From: Oryza sativa Japonica Group
Lineage: Eukaryota; Streptophyta; Magnoliopsida; Poales; Poaceae
Direction: 5' to 3'
Assembly: GCF_034140825.1 (NCBI RefSeq)
Contig: NC_089041.1
Location: 25,185,501-25,249,500 of the forward strand
Length of the DNA: 64,000 nucleotides
The first letter of the stretch is position 1, and every line of letters starts with the position of its first letter. Below, piece by piece: positions 12,290-21,755 of the stretch. Below the pieces are notes generated by a model. It was not told the DNA's origin, did no database searches, and saw nothing but the letters and a program-made list of their open reading frames with translations. A program made the position numbers and the translations under genes.

Positions 12290-13797
12290 TCTGAAAATTT
12301 AAACCGACATAAATAAATTTTCGAATATTTATTGAATTCACAAACACAATACAAATAATACACAAATTTGAATATTACTTACATCTTTCCAACCGCGAGC
12401 TCTTCAAACCTCTGCGATCAAACTGTTGAACTACGAAACTAATTTTGATTTTTGACAAAATTTGAGCAAATTTTGTCAAAATCAAAAAAAATGCACACTT
12501 GAGAACAAAGAGAGCACTTAAAACACTTGAGAGCACAAGATGAGGAGTGTGGGATGAGGAGAAATGGCTGGGGTTCATGCCCTATTTATAGGGCGAAATT
12601 TGAGATTTTTTGGAATTTTTTCGAAATTTTTATGAATTTTTTAGCCTCCCAACGGTTATTTTCAAATTTGAACGGTCAAATAGCCGTTAGTGCCACGTGG
12701 CGCCTTCCCATTCGACCGCCGCCCGCCCTGTCAGTGCGCCGCTGGCGCTTTCGGCCTGACGGGCCGCTGGCGAAACGGGCCGTGCCGTGCCGTGCCGCTA
12801 CAGTAGCCGTGCCGTGCCGTGCCGGCCCGCGGGCTCGGCCAGCGGCCCAAGCACGGCACGGCTACTCGTGCCGTGCCGGCACGGCCCGTTACTGTAGCAG
12901 GCCGTGCCGGGCCGTGCCTGCTACAGGTTCGGCCGTGCCCCGGGCCGCCCGTTTGGCCCGGCCCGTTTGGCCACCTCTAAGAGCCTGCAATGAGATGGGC
13001 TCTGTGCAAAAGCTGAGTTAGGTGGCCCGATCCCCTTTCTTCCCCGCAATCAATTGCTCACCGGCGGAGAGGCCGCCGCCGCCGCCGCGTTCTTCCTCCT
13101 CCTGAGCCCTAAAAGGGAATCCAGCTCGAGGTCGAACCAACCAAAAGCTTGGCGGCGTCGCGGAGACGCGGCCAACCTGCTCCACATACACCGCCCGTTT
13201 CGCCAGTGTCTTTTCTCTTTTTACTGGCGCGCGCGCGGGCGCGGGCGCGGGAGAGGCGAGGGAGTGGTGGTGGCGCGCTGCAGGGGGGGCTGCTTGGCTG
13301 CGGAGTGCGGACGACGGCTATAAAGAGGGCGGAAAGAGAGCGCCCGATCCCGCTACTCATCAGCTGCCGTCTCCTCTGTGTGTGTGCTCGCGCGCGCGCT
13401 CCGGTTGCTCCTCCTTGGGTTCTTGATTTGCTACACGCGTTTGCTTGCTCACCACGTGTTTGATGGAATACCTGTGAGGTGAGGTGAGGTGAGGTGCTGT
13501 GGCTGTGGTTTGGTTGATGCTAATCCAGCTGTTATTTGTGCTGGATTGATTGCTTATTTGTGCTTGTTATTACTAGTCGTTGTTAGAAAGCTTCTGGCTA
13601 AAAAGTCGTCATTTTTTTGCGAAAGCTTCTTTAGCCTACAACGGCATAGGGATTTCGATAGCTAAAAGGTGTGCTTATCTTGTTAATGAAAGAGAAGTGC
13701 AGATGCTTTATTTGTTGTCTTGTTGTTCCAAACTCTAGAAAAGTATGCTCTTTTTGCCTTTATCCCACGAGTAGTAGTATATCATCATAAAACTTAA

Positions 13798-14129
13798 GGG
13801 TCCCTTTGAAACGCAGAATAGGAAAAACACAGGAATAGGAAAAACGTAGGAATTGAAGTAGCATGTTTTCCTAATCCTACAGGAATGGAAAACACAGGAA
13901 ATATGAAGAGGGTCCCTTTGATAGCACCATAGGAAACAAACAAAGCAAAGGATAGTTTCCAAGAGGTTGAACCTCTTGCTTATTTTCCTATGAAATTGAG
14001 CTATAGGAATGCAATCCTAAGGAAAATTTCCTATACTTTCCTATGAATCAAAGGGTTTCATAGGAAAAAATCCTTAGGAAATTAAATCCTCTAAAATTCC
14101 TATGACAATCCTCCAATTCAAAGGGGCCC
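13798..14129. mobile_element. Tourist-like MITE (PIF/Harbinger type)
   Basis: Ends are GGGTCCCTTTGAA and, at the right, TTCAAAGGGGCCC, an imperfect inverted repeat, flanked by TAA at both sides (13795-13797 and 14130-14132). The 3-bp TAA target fits Tourist elements. A second internal copy of the end (GGGTCCCTTTGATAG, 13910-13924) hints at internal duplication or nesting. Confidence 0.75.
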
Positions 14130-14435
14130 TAAGTAGATGGGAGAATGGAGATATTCCCGATATACACACGTGGATTGGAGCCCAACCGTGCATAGCTAGC
14201 CATCATCTTTGTCTCACTTTGTTAGGAAATTTAAGTGAAATCAATTAAAATCTAGGTAAATCCAAAGGTTACGCCTTTCAGTTTAACTATCAAATACTCC
14301 TTGATAAAACTTTACTAAATATAAAGAGTTTGATGTTGTTTCCAGAGAACTTATATCAAATATCAATAATTTTTGGTATCCATTCTTCTGAAATTAGTAT
14401 TTCCCTTCCGGAAAACATACTTAAAATAGCAGATA

Positions 14436-14585
14436 TTTCCTCTATTTCACAATGTAAGTCATTCTAGCATTTCCCACATTCATATTGATATTAATGAATC
14501 TAGATAGATATATATGTCTAGATTCATTAACATCAATATAAATGTGGGAAATGCTAGAATGACTTACATTGTGAAACGGATGGAG
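14436..14585. mobile_element. Palindromic Stowaway MITE, copy 1
   Basis: About 150 bp, an almost perfect inverted repeat over its full length: TTTCACAATGTAAGTCATTC at the left returns as its reverse complement at the right. Flanked by TA. Transcripts would fold into one long hairpin. Same family as the copies at 16564, 17103 and 21606. Confidence 0.85.
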
Positions 14586-14728
14586 TAGCAATCTATAGCT
14601 TCTTTGTGTATCCTGTTCCAATGGCAAACGCTTGCTCCTTTTTCTTGATCAGAGCAAGCAAGTCTGAAAATTTTATGTCTTTTCCAGTTTGCAGGCCTGA
14701 TACTGCCTGTTGGTCCCTCCCCATCAAA

Positions 14729-15804
14729 ATGCTTGGTTCACTTATCTCTTACTCACCTTCAGTGGTAAGTTTTAGATTCATATGCAGTGATATATAGATT
14801 AATCTCTTATGCTGAACAAGTACCCAGGTGGAAACATTATTAGTCATGTAAAGATAATCAAAGATCTGTGACTTTTTTTTTGTGCTTATTGCTGACATTC
14901 GCTGATATTCGTATACTTCTGTTTTGCTTTTTTCATTTAGAATCCAAAGACGGAGAACCCTGATGAGTTAATTGCGACTGGTGTCCTTGCGAGTCTGCAA
15001 AACTTTATCCGCAAATGCATCGTAGCTGTCCTCTCATATGGCCCAATGCCTAAACATATTGCATTTATTATGGACGGTAACCGTAGATATGCTAAATTCA
15101 GGAGTATCCAGGAAGGCTCTGGTCACAGGATGGGCTTCTCTGCTCTCATTGCCAGCCTACTCTACTGCTATGAAATGGGCGTGAAGTATATCACAGTGTA
15201 TGCATTTAGCATCGATAATTTTAAGCGAGATCTGACTGAGGTGAAATCCTTGATGGAGTTAATGGAGGAAAAGATCAATGAACTGCTAGAAAACAGAAAT
15301 GTCATCAACAAGGTTAACTGTAAGATCAACTTCTGGGGGAAGTTGGACATGTTGAGCGAACCGGTGAGGGTAGCAGCTGAGAAACTGATGGTTAGCACTG
15401 CTGAAAACAAGGGACTGGTCTTCTCTGTTTGCATGCCATACAACTCCACTTCTGAGATTGTCATTGCGGTCAATAAGGTCTGTGCAGAAAGGAGGGATAT
15501 ACTGCAGAGGGAGGATGTTGACAGTGTTGCGAATAATGGTGTGCATTCAGATATTTCAGTGGCAGATCTGGACCACCATATGTACAGCGCTGGTTGCCCC
15601 GATCCTGATATTGTGATCCGGACCTCAGGCGAGACTCGCCTGAGCAATTTCCTTCTGTGGCAGACGACGTTCAGTCATTTGCAGAATCCAGACCCTCTTT
15701 GGCCGGAGTTCTCTTTCAAGCACCTTGTCTGGGCCATACTACAGTACCAAAGAGTTCACCCTTATATTGAGCAAAGCAGAAATCTGGCTAAGAAGCAGCT
15801 GTAA
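14729..15804 (+). CDS. cis-Prenyltransferase (dehydrodolichyl/polyprenyl diphosphate synthase type)
   Basis: Adds isopentenyl units in cis to an allylic diphosphate to make long-chain polyprenyl diphosphate, the precursor of dolichol, normally at the ER. Coding exons are 14729-14764 and 14941-15804, joined in phase 0 by a GT-AG intron, giving 299 aa. Family regions visible: IMDGNRRYAK (55-64, catalytic Asp57), GHRMG, YAFSIDNFKR, and RTSGETRLSNFLLWQ (239-253), then WPEFS near the end. These are the conserved substrate and Mg-binding parts of the UPP synthase family, and nothing essential looks missing. The start is uncertain: MLGSLISY at 14729 is my choice, but in-frame ATGs at 14675 and 14621 would add 18 or 36 residues, and a strong acceptor ending at 14652 argues against 14621. 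Most of the protein is in one exon, as is common in this family. A 3' UTR of a few hundred bases follows. Confidence 0.9.
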
Positions 15805-16563
15805 TCACATCCTCCCTGGGAGGAGATAGAAACCATCATACAAGATATCTGTAGTTACACAATAATCTGTATTCTCCTTTGATATCTCCTAGAATGTGAA
15901 ATATACAAAAAAAAGATAGCTATTCCATTGTAGGCAGGCCAAACATGTGTATGCTTGAGTTGGTCCAAATGTGTGAAATGTAATAACATTTGGTCTAAGC
16001 AAAGTGCCTTATTTTCCCTGAAGCAATTTTGTTCGCTGTGCAGATGTGCTACTATATCCTTCTTGTTACAGTATGCATGCAAACAAACTGAGAACATTAT
16101 AAAGCTTAAAGCATCCGTAAATTACCAAGTGCTTCTTCACACCTTTGATTTATGCTTTACTCAATCAAACAAATTGGCACAAAAACTGTTCACATTTTAT
16201 CCGGGAAACTTTTGTGCTTCTCTGAATCAAAAGAATTTTTGCTCCATTGATTCGGAAGATTTTGAACTAGCATATTTCATTCTAAAAACTCCTTATGGAA
16301 TTGCTGACTTTGCTGTGTTAAGGATTTATATGATTCTTTAAAGCAATTTTCTTACATATATATTTTTTTTAGAAAAAATCATGCTTAGCAATTCGAAAAG
16401 CGTGTGAGCGGAAAACGAAGGAGTAGAAGTTAGAAACATGCACTCTCTTCATAAAAAAAAACCCTGGCTATGTATACAGACATGCGTATCCTAACTATGT
16501 ATCTGGACATATGTATGTATGTCCATATACACAGCCATGTTTTTTTTTGGACGAAGGGTAGTA

Positions 16564-16711
16564 CTTCCTCCGTTTCACAATGTGTTATTCTACCATTTCC
16601 CACATTCATATTGATGTTAATGAATCTATATAGTTATATATGTCTAAATTCATTAACATCAATATAAATGTGGGAAATGATAGAATGACTTACATTGTGA
16701 AATGGAGGAAG
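16564..16711. mobile_element. Palindromic Stowaway MITE, copy 2
   Basis: CTTCCTCCGTTTCACAATG at the left, mirrored by CATTGTGAAATGGAGGAAG at the right, TA on both flanks. 148 bp, full-length foldback. Confidence 0.85.
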
Positions 16712-16899
16712 TAGTATAGAATATGCCCTTGTTGTCTATACAATATTTTTTTGAACTATTTTCATACTAAAAGAAACCCATTTGGAATCAATGTGTTCAA
16801 AGGGTGGCAATTCCAAATGGATTTTAAAACCATGGATATACATATTTTGCAACTTTTGTCCCCATTGATCGGCATAAGGCATAAGCCAATAATACACCA

Positions 16900-17780
16900 T
16901 ATAACATATTAGCGATAATAATAATTTGTTGATAAAACTGTTATATATGTGTTCTTATCAAGTTAAAAGGTCATGGTGAAGAATAAACTTTGATGAAAAT
17001 TTTAAATCAAGTTTTAAAATTCAAATTTTAGCCATGGTTGATTTCATTTGGGCAAACGATGGAGGCCTCTTTGCTTGTTAAGCTTCAACATGGAGTCAAA
17101 TACTCCATTCGTTTCACAATGTAAGACTTTCTAGCATTACTCACATACATATAGATGTTAATGAAACTAAACACATACATACGTCTAGATTCATTAACAT
17201 CTAAATGAATGTAGGCAATGCTAGAAAGTCTTACATTGTGAAACAGAGGAAGTATGAGATAATATTTTGCATTTATATTGGTGTTGTTTATTGAAATTTC
17301 ATTTGTATTGGACGTTATGGGTGAAATAGCCAGTGCCTGTTGAAAAGCTCTCATCTAGTCTCATCGTTTCACCTACAACTAATTATAAGTTGTGATGCTT
17401 ATCAGCGACTCAAAAAATAATTTATGAGTAAAATTTTTATATATAGTTGAAAAATAAACTAGATAAAACATTAAAATCAAATCTCATTAAGATCTAAAAA
17501 TTAAATTTGGGCTATGACTGATAAGTTTAAATGTCAATGCTGAAAAAAAATACAATGAGAAAACACTAAAATCAACTCAAATTAAAAATTAAAATTTAAT
17601 TTTTGGTTGTAGCAGATAAGTTGAAGTGGAGCTGATCGTCTGCTTGTCTTATCAGTTGTAGCAAAAATTTGAATCTAAAAACTTAATTTCAAAGTTGATT
17701 TTAAGGTTTTCTTTGTTGTAGTTTATTTTTCAGCATTAGCTTTTAAATTGATAAGAACACACATATAATGTTTTGAATAT
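16900..17780. repeat. Cluster of degenerate AT-rich dispersed repeats
   Basis: Several related segments, partly in opposite orientation, share phrases such as AAATTTTTATATATAGTTG, TGAAAAATAAACTAG, AAAATCAAATCTCATTAAG and CTTATCAGTTGTAGC. Similar wording recurs at 455-600, 18.6-18.84 and 22.79-22.97 kb. They look like old, decayed copies of one non-coding repeat family that I cannot name. A Stowaway MITE (17103-17252) sits among them. Confidence 0.45.
17103..17252. mobile_element. Palindromic Stowaway MITE, copy 3
   Basis: CTCCATTCGTTTCACAATG at the left mirrored at the right (CATTGTGAAACAGAGGAAG), flanked by TA (17101-17102 and 17253-17254). 150 bp foldback; arms carry AAGACTTTCTAGC where copy 1 has AAGTCATTCTAGC. 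Confidence 0.85.
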
Positions 17781-18164
17781 AAATTTTTTGGGTTGCTTAG
17801 TTTATTTTCTACTGTTTATTAGTGGTAGATCAACAATCAGAGCAACAAGAAACTCACATGCAAAAGCACGGTTTGCAATACTATTTTCCTTCGATGACAA
17901 TATCAGAAATTCTGAATTTGGGATGAATTCACCACCTAACATAAAATTAGGCTCTATATTTTTCCTCCTCCTCCCCTCCAATTCGGCTGCACAACTTGTT
18001 TCCATGACAAATTAGAATCAAATCCAGCACATATAGGCCTTTTTCTCTTTTCCTGATGAAACAAATAGAATAACTCAGGTCTATTCTGAAAAATGGTGGC
18101 GATCCAAATAGGGGGGTTTGTGCTAAATAACGACATGAAAAAAAAAGGCAAATTGGGTGACCAC

Positions 18165-18336
18165 TGTCAATGGTTTACAAAACCGCGTGGTTATCGCACG
18201 GTTATCACCTGCGGTAACCTTTTTAGTTTTGAAACCATGGTATATTTCACGGTTTTGAAACCACGGTATACCTTGTGATAACCATCAAACCGCAAGATGA
18301 TGGTAACCTATCTAAAATGGTTTGGTAAACCCTGCT
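18165..18336. repeat. Foldback repeat rich in AACCGYGGT motifs
   Basis: Several GGTTATC, AACCGCG and ACCATGGTATA-type words occur in both orientations, bounded by AATGGTTTACAAAACC on the left and AAAATGGTTTGGTAAACC on the right. Probably a small non-autonomous DNA element; target duplication not clear. Confidence 0.4.
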
Positions 18337-18860
18337 CCTGTCCAATATACGAAGTCCAATATACGAAAGGAAATGGATCATCTGACGTGAACTTTTCCCT
18401 GACATAGTCACTATCATGTTGGTCCATGGATGCATGGTGGAGTCTATACGTCAGTGACAATGTTTATCTCACTTTACATCCGAGGATCCGAATCCTCTAT
18501 CAAATGTAGAGTATTCTAATTTAGCATGAGCGAGTTGGAATTTGCTTCATCAGAAGATCCAGGACAAATTACTCTGTAGACTATCTATCTCTCTGTACAC
18601 ACTCCTGTATCGGCCTCATCATTTCACTTACGTATATATATGCATACCCAAACAGTTTATTATTAACTCGAAAAATAATTTACAAATAAAACTTTTTATA
18701 TATATGTACTCTTGACGATTCGATATAAATGTTGTAAAATAAAATAAAGTGTAATGAGAAAACCATAAAATTAACTTAAAATTAAAAAAAATATTGACTT
18801 ATAAGTATAAGCATATGAGAAACGAGGAGTTCGTAAGTTCCTGACAGGAGTAACTTAGTA

Positions 18861-19102
18861 CTATCTCCATATTTTAATGTATGACGCCGTTGACTTTTTG
18901 TCTAACGTTCTAACGTTTGACCGTTTATCTTATTAAAAAAATATGTAATTATCATTTATTTTATTATGACTTGATTCATCATCAAATATCCTTTAAGCAT
19001 GACATAAATATTTTTATATTTGCTCAAAAATTTTGAATAAAACGAATGGTCAAATGTTGGTCGAAAAGTCAACGGCGTCATACATTAAAAATACGGAGTG
19101 AG
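18861..19102. mobile_element. MITE with GTATGACGCCGTTGAC-type TIRs
   Basis: The left arm ATTTTAATGTATGACGCCGT is mirrored on the right by ACGGCGTCATACATTAAAAAT, with TA on both flanks (18859-18860 and 19103-19104). 242 bp. Stowaway-like ends (CTCCRTAT). Confidence 0.75.
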
Positions 19103-19674
19103 TAGTTCGGAGAGCTGAGCAGTGAGGCCAGCAGCATATGTGTTTACCCATGTTCTGCCTCCACCTGCACACCCACTCCTTTGAACAAATTCTTATCCAA
19201 ACGTGTATTTAGAAGTTGGGTTTTTTAGACAGTGAGGGTATAGTTTTTACTTATGAATAAAAGCCAGGCTTATTAATCCGTAGACAAGCACATCCTTAAC
19301 AAGTACTAGTATTTATTCGTCTGCTAGAATGCATTAAGGGGATATTGGTGGTGATACCTAAGAGTGCCACGACTAAGCATAGGTAAATTATAGTATGAAG
19401 TACGAGAAAAATATTGGTCAAAAGTGTTACTCCATACAATACTTTACTCTAAAATTAAGGTAGAATCTAAAGTTAAAAAGTGTGGTATAACGTAAATGTG
19501 GTAACGAAGGTGGAATCTAAAGTTAAGAAAATGTGTTATAACGTAAATGTGGTAACGAAGTAAAGACATGCTTCTAAAAAAGAAAGTAAAGAACAATGGT
19601 ACGAGTGCACGACGACTAAAGTGTGACGTATCAAAGCAAAGGAACGGACCAAAAATACACTGAATCTTAACATA

Positions 19675-19908
19675 CTCCCTCCGTCCAAAAAAAAAAGACA
19701 AACCTTAGTTTTTCGTGTTCAACATTTGATTGTTCCTCTTATATGAATTTTTTATAATTAGTATTTTCATTGTTGTTAGATGATAAAACATGATTAATAT
19801 TTAATGCGTGACTTGTCTTTTTAATTTTTTTCATAATTTTATCAAATAAGACGGATGGTTAAACGTTGAACACGAAAACTCAGATTTGTTTTTTTGGGAC
19901 GGAGGGAG
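19675..19908. mobile_element. Stowaway MITE
   Basis: Left CTCCCTCCGTCCAAAAAA, right TTTTTTGGGACGGAGGGAG, flanked by TA (19673-19674 and 19909-19910). Inner arms GTTCAACATTTGA and TTAAACGTTGAAC also pair. 234 bp. Confidence 0.85.
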
Positions 19909-20575
19909 TACAAATATACACGTGCTAAGAGAACAAAGTCAGATTTTGCCAGCCAGGTGATGGTGATATCGGACATGTCACTGTACATCAGAAAGCTAAA
20001 CAGTGGATTGGTGCTGGTTGACTCGCAGCAGGAGCATAATTAAAGCAGTACGGTTATTTTGTGCTTTGTGGCGACGAAGAGGCGTACGTGGAATCTCGCT
20101 TGTTGGTGCTTGGTGGCACCGGTAGAGGAGGGCGACCGCCGCCGCCGAGATGTTGGGCTCGTGGGATTTGAGCCCGAGCTGGATGGGCCGTTCAATCTGC
20201 CGGAGTGATGGGCTACTGGGCTAGTGCATCACTGTTTAAAACTGATGAAGATAAAAATGAATTCAACGTACGTAAAACGAGAAAGCTACTAGGACATAAT
20301 TAATTAAGTTTTAATTATTATTAAACTTAATAAATTAATATATTCAATATTTTAAAGCAATTTCTATATAAAAAGTAGTCGTACGGTTTAAAAAACGTGC
20401 TAACGAAAATCGAGAAAAAAATATGTATCTTTATGAGAAAAAAACATGTGGTGGACGCTCACATGTTCTTTTGATGTGACCAAATGGCACATCACTCACG
20501 TACAAGAGAAAGTGTAGAAAAGAGGGTATGTTGAAAATCAAATGTCTAAACGGAGAAATCTACAAGTATATAATA

Positions 20576-21200
20576 ATCCTTCCATTTTATATTATAACAT
20601 TCTTTGACCTTTTCTAATTCAAACTTTTTTATATTTAATCAAATTATAGGAAAATAACAATATTTACAACATTACATTAGTTTCATTGAATCTAACATTG
20701 ATTATATTTGAGTTAATTTTACTTTGGGCCACCTTTTATTACCGATGTTTCGCTTTGGACCACCTTAGGACTAATGTTTTCACTTTGGACCGGATATTTT
20801 TACCTTTATTTCACTTTGGACCAACCTTACTCTTTTATTCATCTACATCCAACTTGTAATATGTTGAAGAAATAGTCTTACATATAGCTGTGGCAGCTCA
20901 TTGACGAGTATGAGACGATGTAATGGAGATCGTTTATATGCTTGAGAAGAGAGTCGGGTGGTCCAAAGTGAAACAAAAGGCAGGTTTACCCAGTCCAAAG
21001 TGAAAATATTGCTTAAAGGGTGGTCCAAAGTGAAACATCGGTAACAAAAGGTAGCCCGAAGAGAAGTTTACTCATTATATTTTAATAGTATTTTCGTTTT
21101 GGGTTGAAAAGGTTGCTAAGTTTCTCTATAAATTTGGTAAAAATTTAAATAATATTAAATTTTAAAAATAAAATGTTTCATAATATGAAATGAAGGGAAT
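20576..21200. mobile_element. Stowaway-like MITE split by a nested element
   Basis: Left end ATCCTTCCATTTTATATTATAAC and right end ATAATATGAAATGAAGGGAAT are imperfect inverted repeats near TA dinucleotides. The two halves are separated by the Mutator-like element at 20710-21073; removing that and one target copy leaves an element of about 250 bp. End coordinates are good to a few bases. Confidence 0.6.
20710..21073. mobile_element. Mutator-like MITE with 9-bp target duplication
   Basis: A perfect 9-bp direct repeat ATTATATTT flanks it (20701-20709 and 21074-21082). Ends are GAGTTAATTTTACTTTGGGC and, reversed from the right, GAGTAAACTTCTCTTCGGGC, with further pairing through TACCGATGTTTC. 364 bp, non-coding; several internal TTTGGACC repeats. 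It has landed inside the older MITE around it. Confidence 0.88.
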
Positions 21201-21605
21201 ATAGAAAAAGAGGGGACAGTTTATCTGTTAGAGTGCTCTCTCCTCATTGGTTGTCATGAGCGCTAATCATCCTTGTTAGCACTAACACACAGCAAAATAA
21301 GCATGGCATTTAGCTGTCCCCGGGTCCATTTTCCATTTTTAAGAAAAAAAAAGGGAAATTCCATGGGTCCTGACTAGAGAGACTATAGAGTCCTGCGTGC
21401 ATCGATCTAGGGAGTAAACGAACAACAATGTTTCAAACGATTCTGTCGATAAAATTTTGTCACATCTACCTAACACAAGATATATAAAAAAAATCACATA
21501 CAAAATGGTTTGCAATGGAGCAATTAATAATGATTTTGTTGTAAATGTATATGTTATCAACATGTATGTTATATCGTTTGTTAATTAACATGCGGTACCC
21601 TTCTA

Positions 21606-21755
21606 CTCCCTCTGTTCCACAGTGTAAGTTATTTTAGCATTTCCCACATTTATTTTGATGTTAATGAATCTAAATAGATATATATGTCTAGATTCATTAG
21701 CATCAATATGAATGTAGGAAATGATAGAATGACTTACATTATCAAACGGAGGAAG
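21606..21755. mobile_element. Palindromic Stowaway MITE, copy 4
   Basis: CTCCCTCTGTTCCACAGTG at the left, right end TTATCAAACGGAGGAAG, TA flanks. 150 bp foldback, more diverged at its tips than copies 1-3. Confidence 0.8.

Larger units (their letters stand above)
9394..12979 (-). mobile_element. Complete hAT (Ac-like) DNA transposon with TIRs and 8-bp TSD
   Basis: The target duplication AGAGCCTG is present at both sides (9386-9393 and 12980-12987). Terminal inverted repeats of 19 bp are TATAGGTGTCCAAACGGGC at the left and TAGAGGTGGCCAAACGGGC (reverse complement) at the right, differing at two positions. Both subterminal regions (about 9405-9650 and 12760-12965) are very GC-rich and carry many copies of CGGCACGGCCCG-type motifs in both orientations, probably transposase binding sites as in Ac/Ds. 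The interior encodes a minus-strand transposase with a BED zinc finger. The perfect TSD and near-perfect TIRs suggest a fairly young insertion. Confidence 0.92.
12988..14728. other. Upstream and leader region of the cis-prenyltransferase gene
   Basis: The segment 13020-13500 is GC-rich (CpG-dense, with GCGC and GGGCGCGGGCGC runs and a GAGGT tandem at about 13475-13495), consistent with promoter plus a 5' UTR exon. The segment 13500-14650 would then be a leader intron, and it carries a Tourist-like MITE and a Stowaway MITE. A good acceptor-like site (CTCCTTTTTCTTGATCAG) ends at 14652. No coding frame is convincing before 14621. Confidence 0.45.

Noticed and set aside
12527-13021. 164-codon plus-strand frame across the right end of the hAT element
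   Set aside because: Runs through the subterminal repeats and the TIR; composition artefact.
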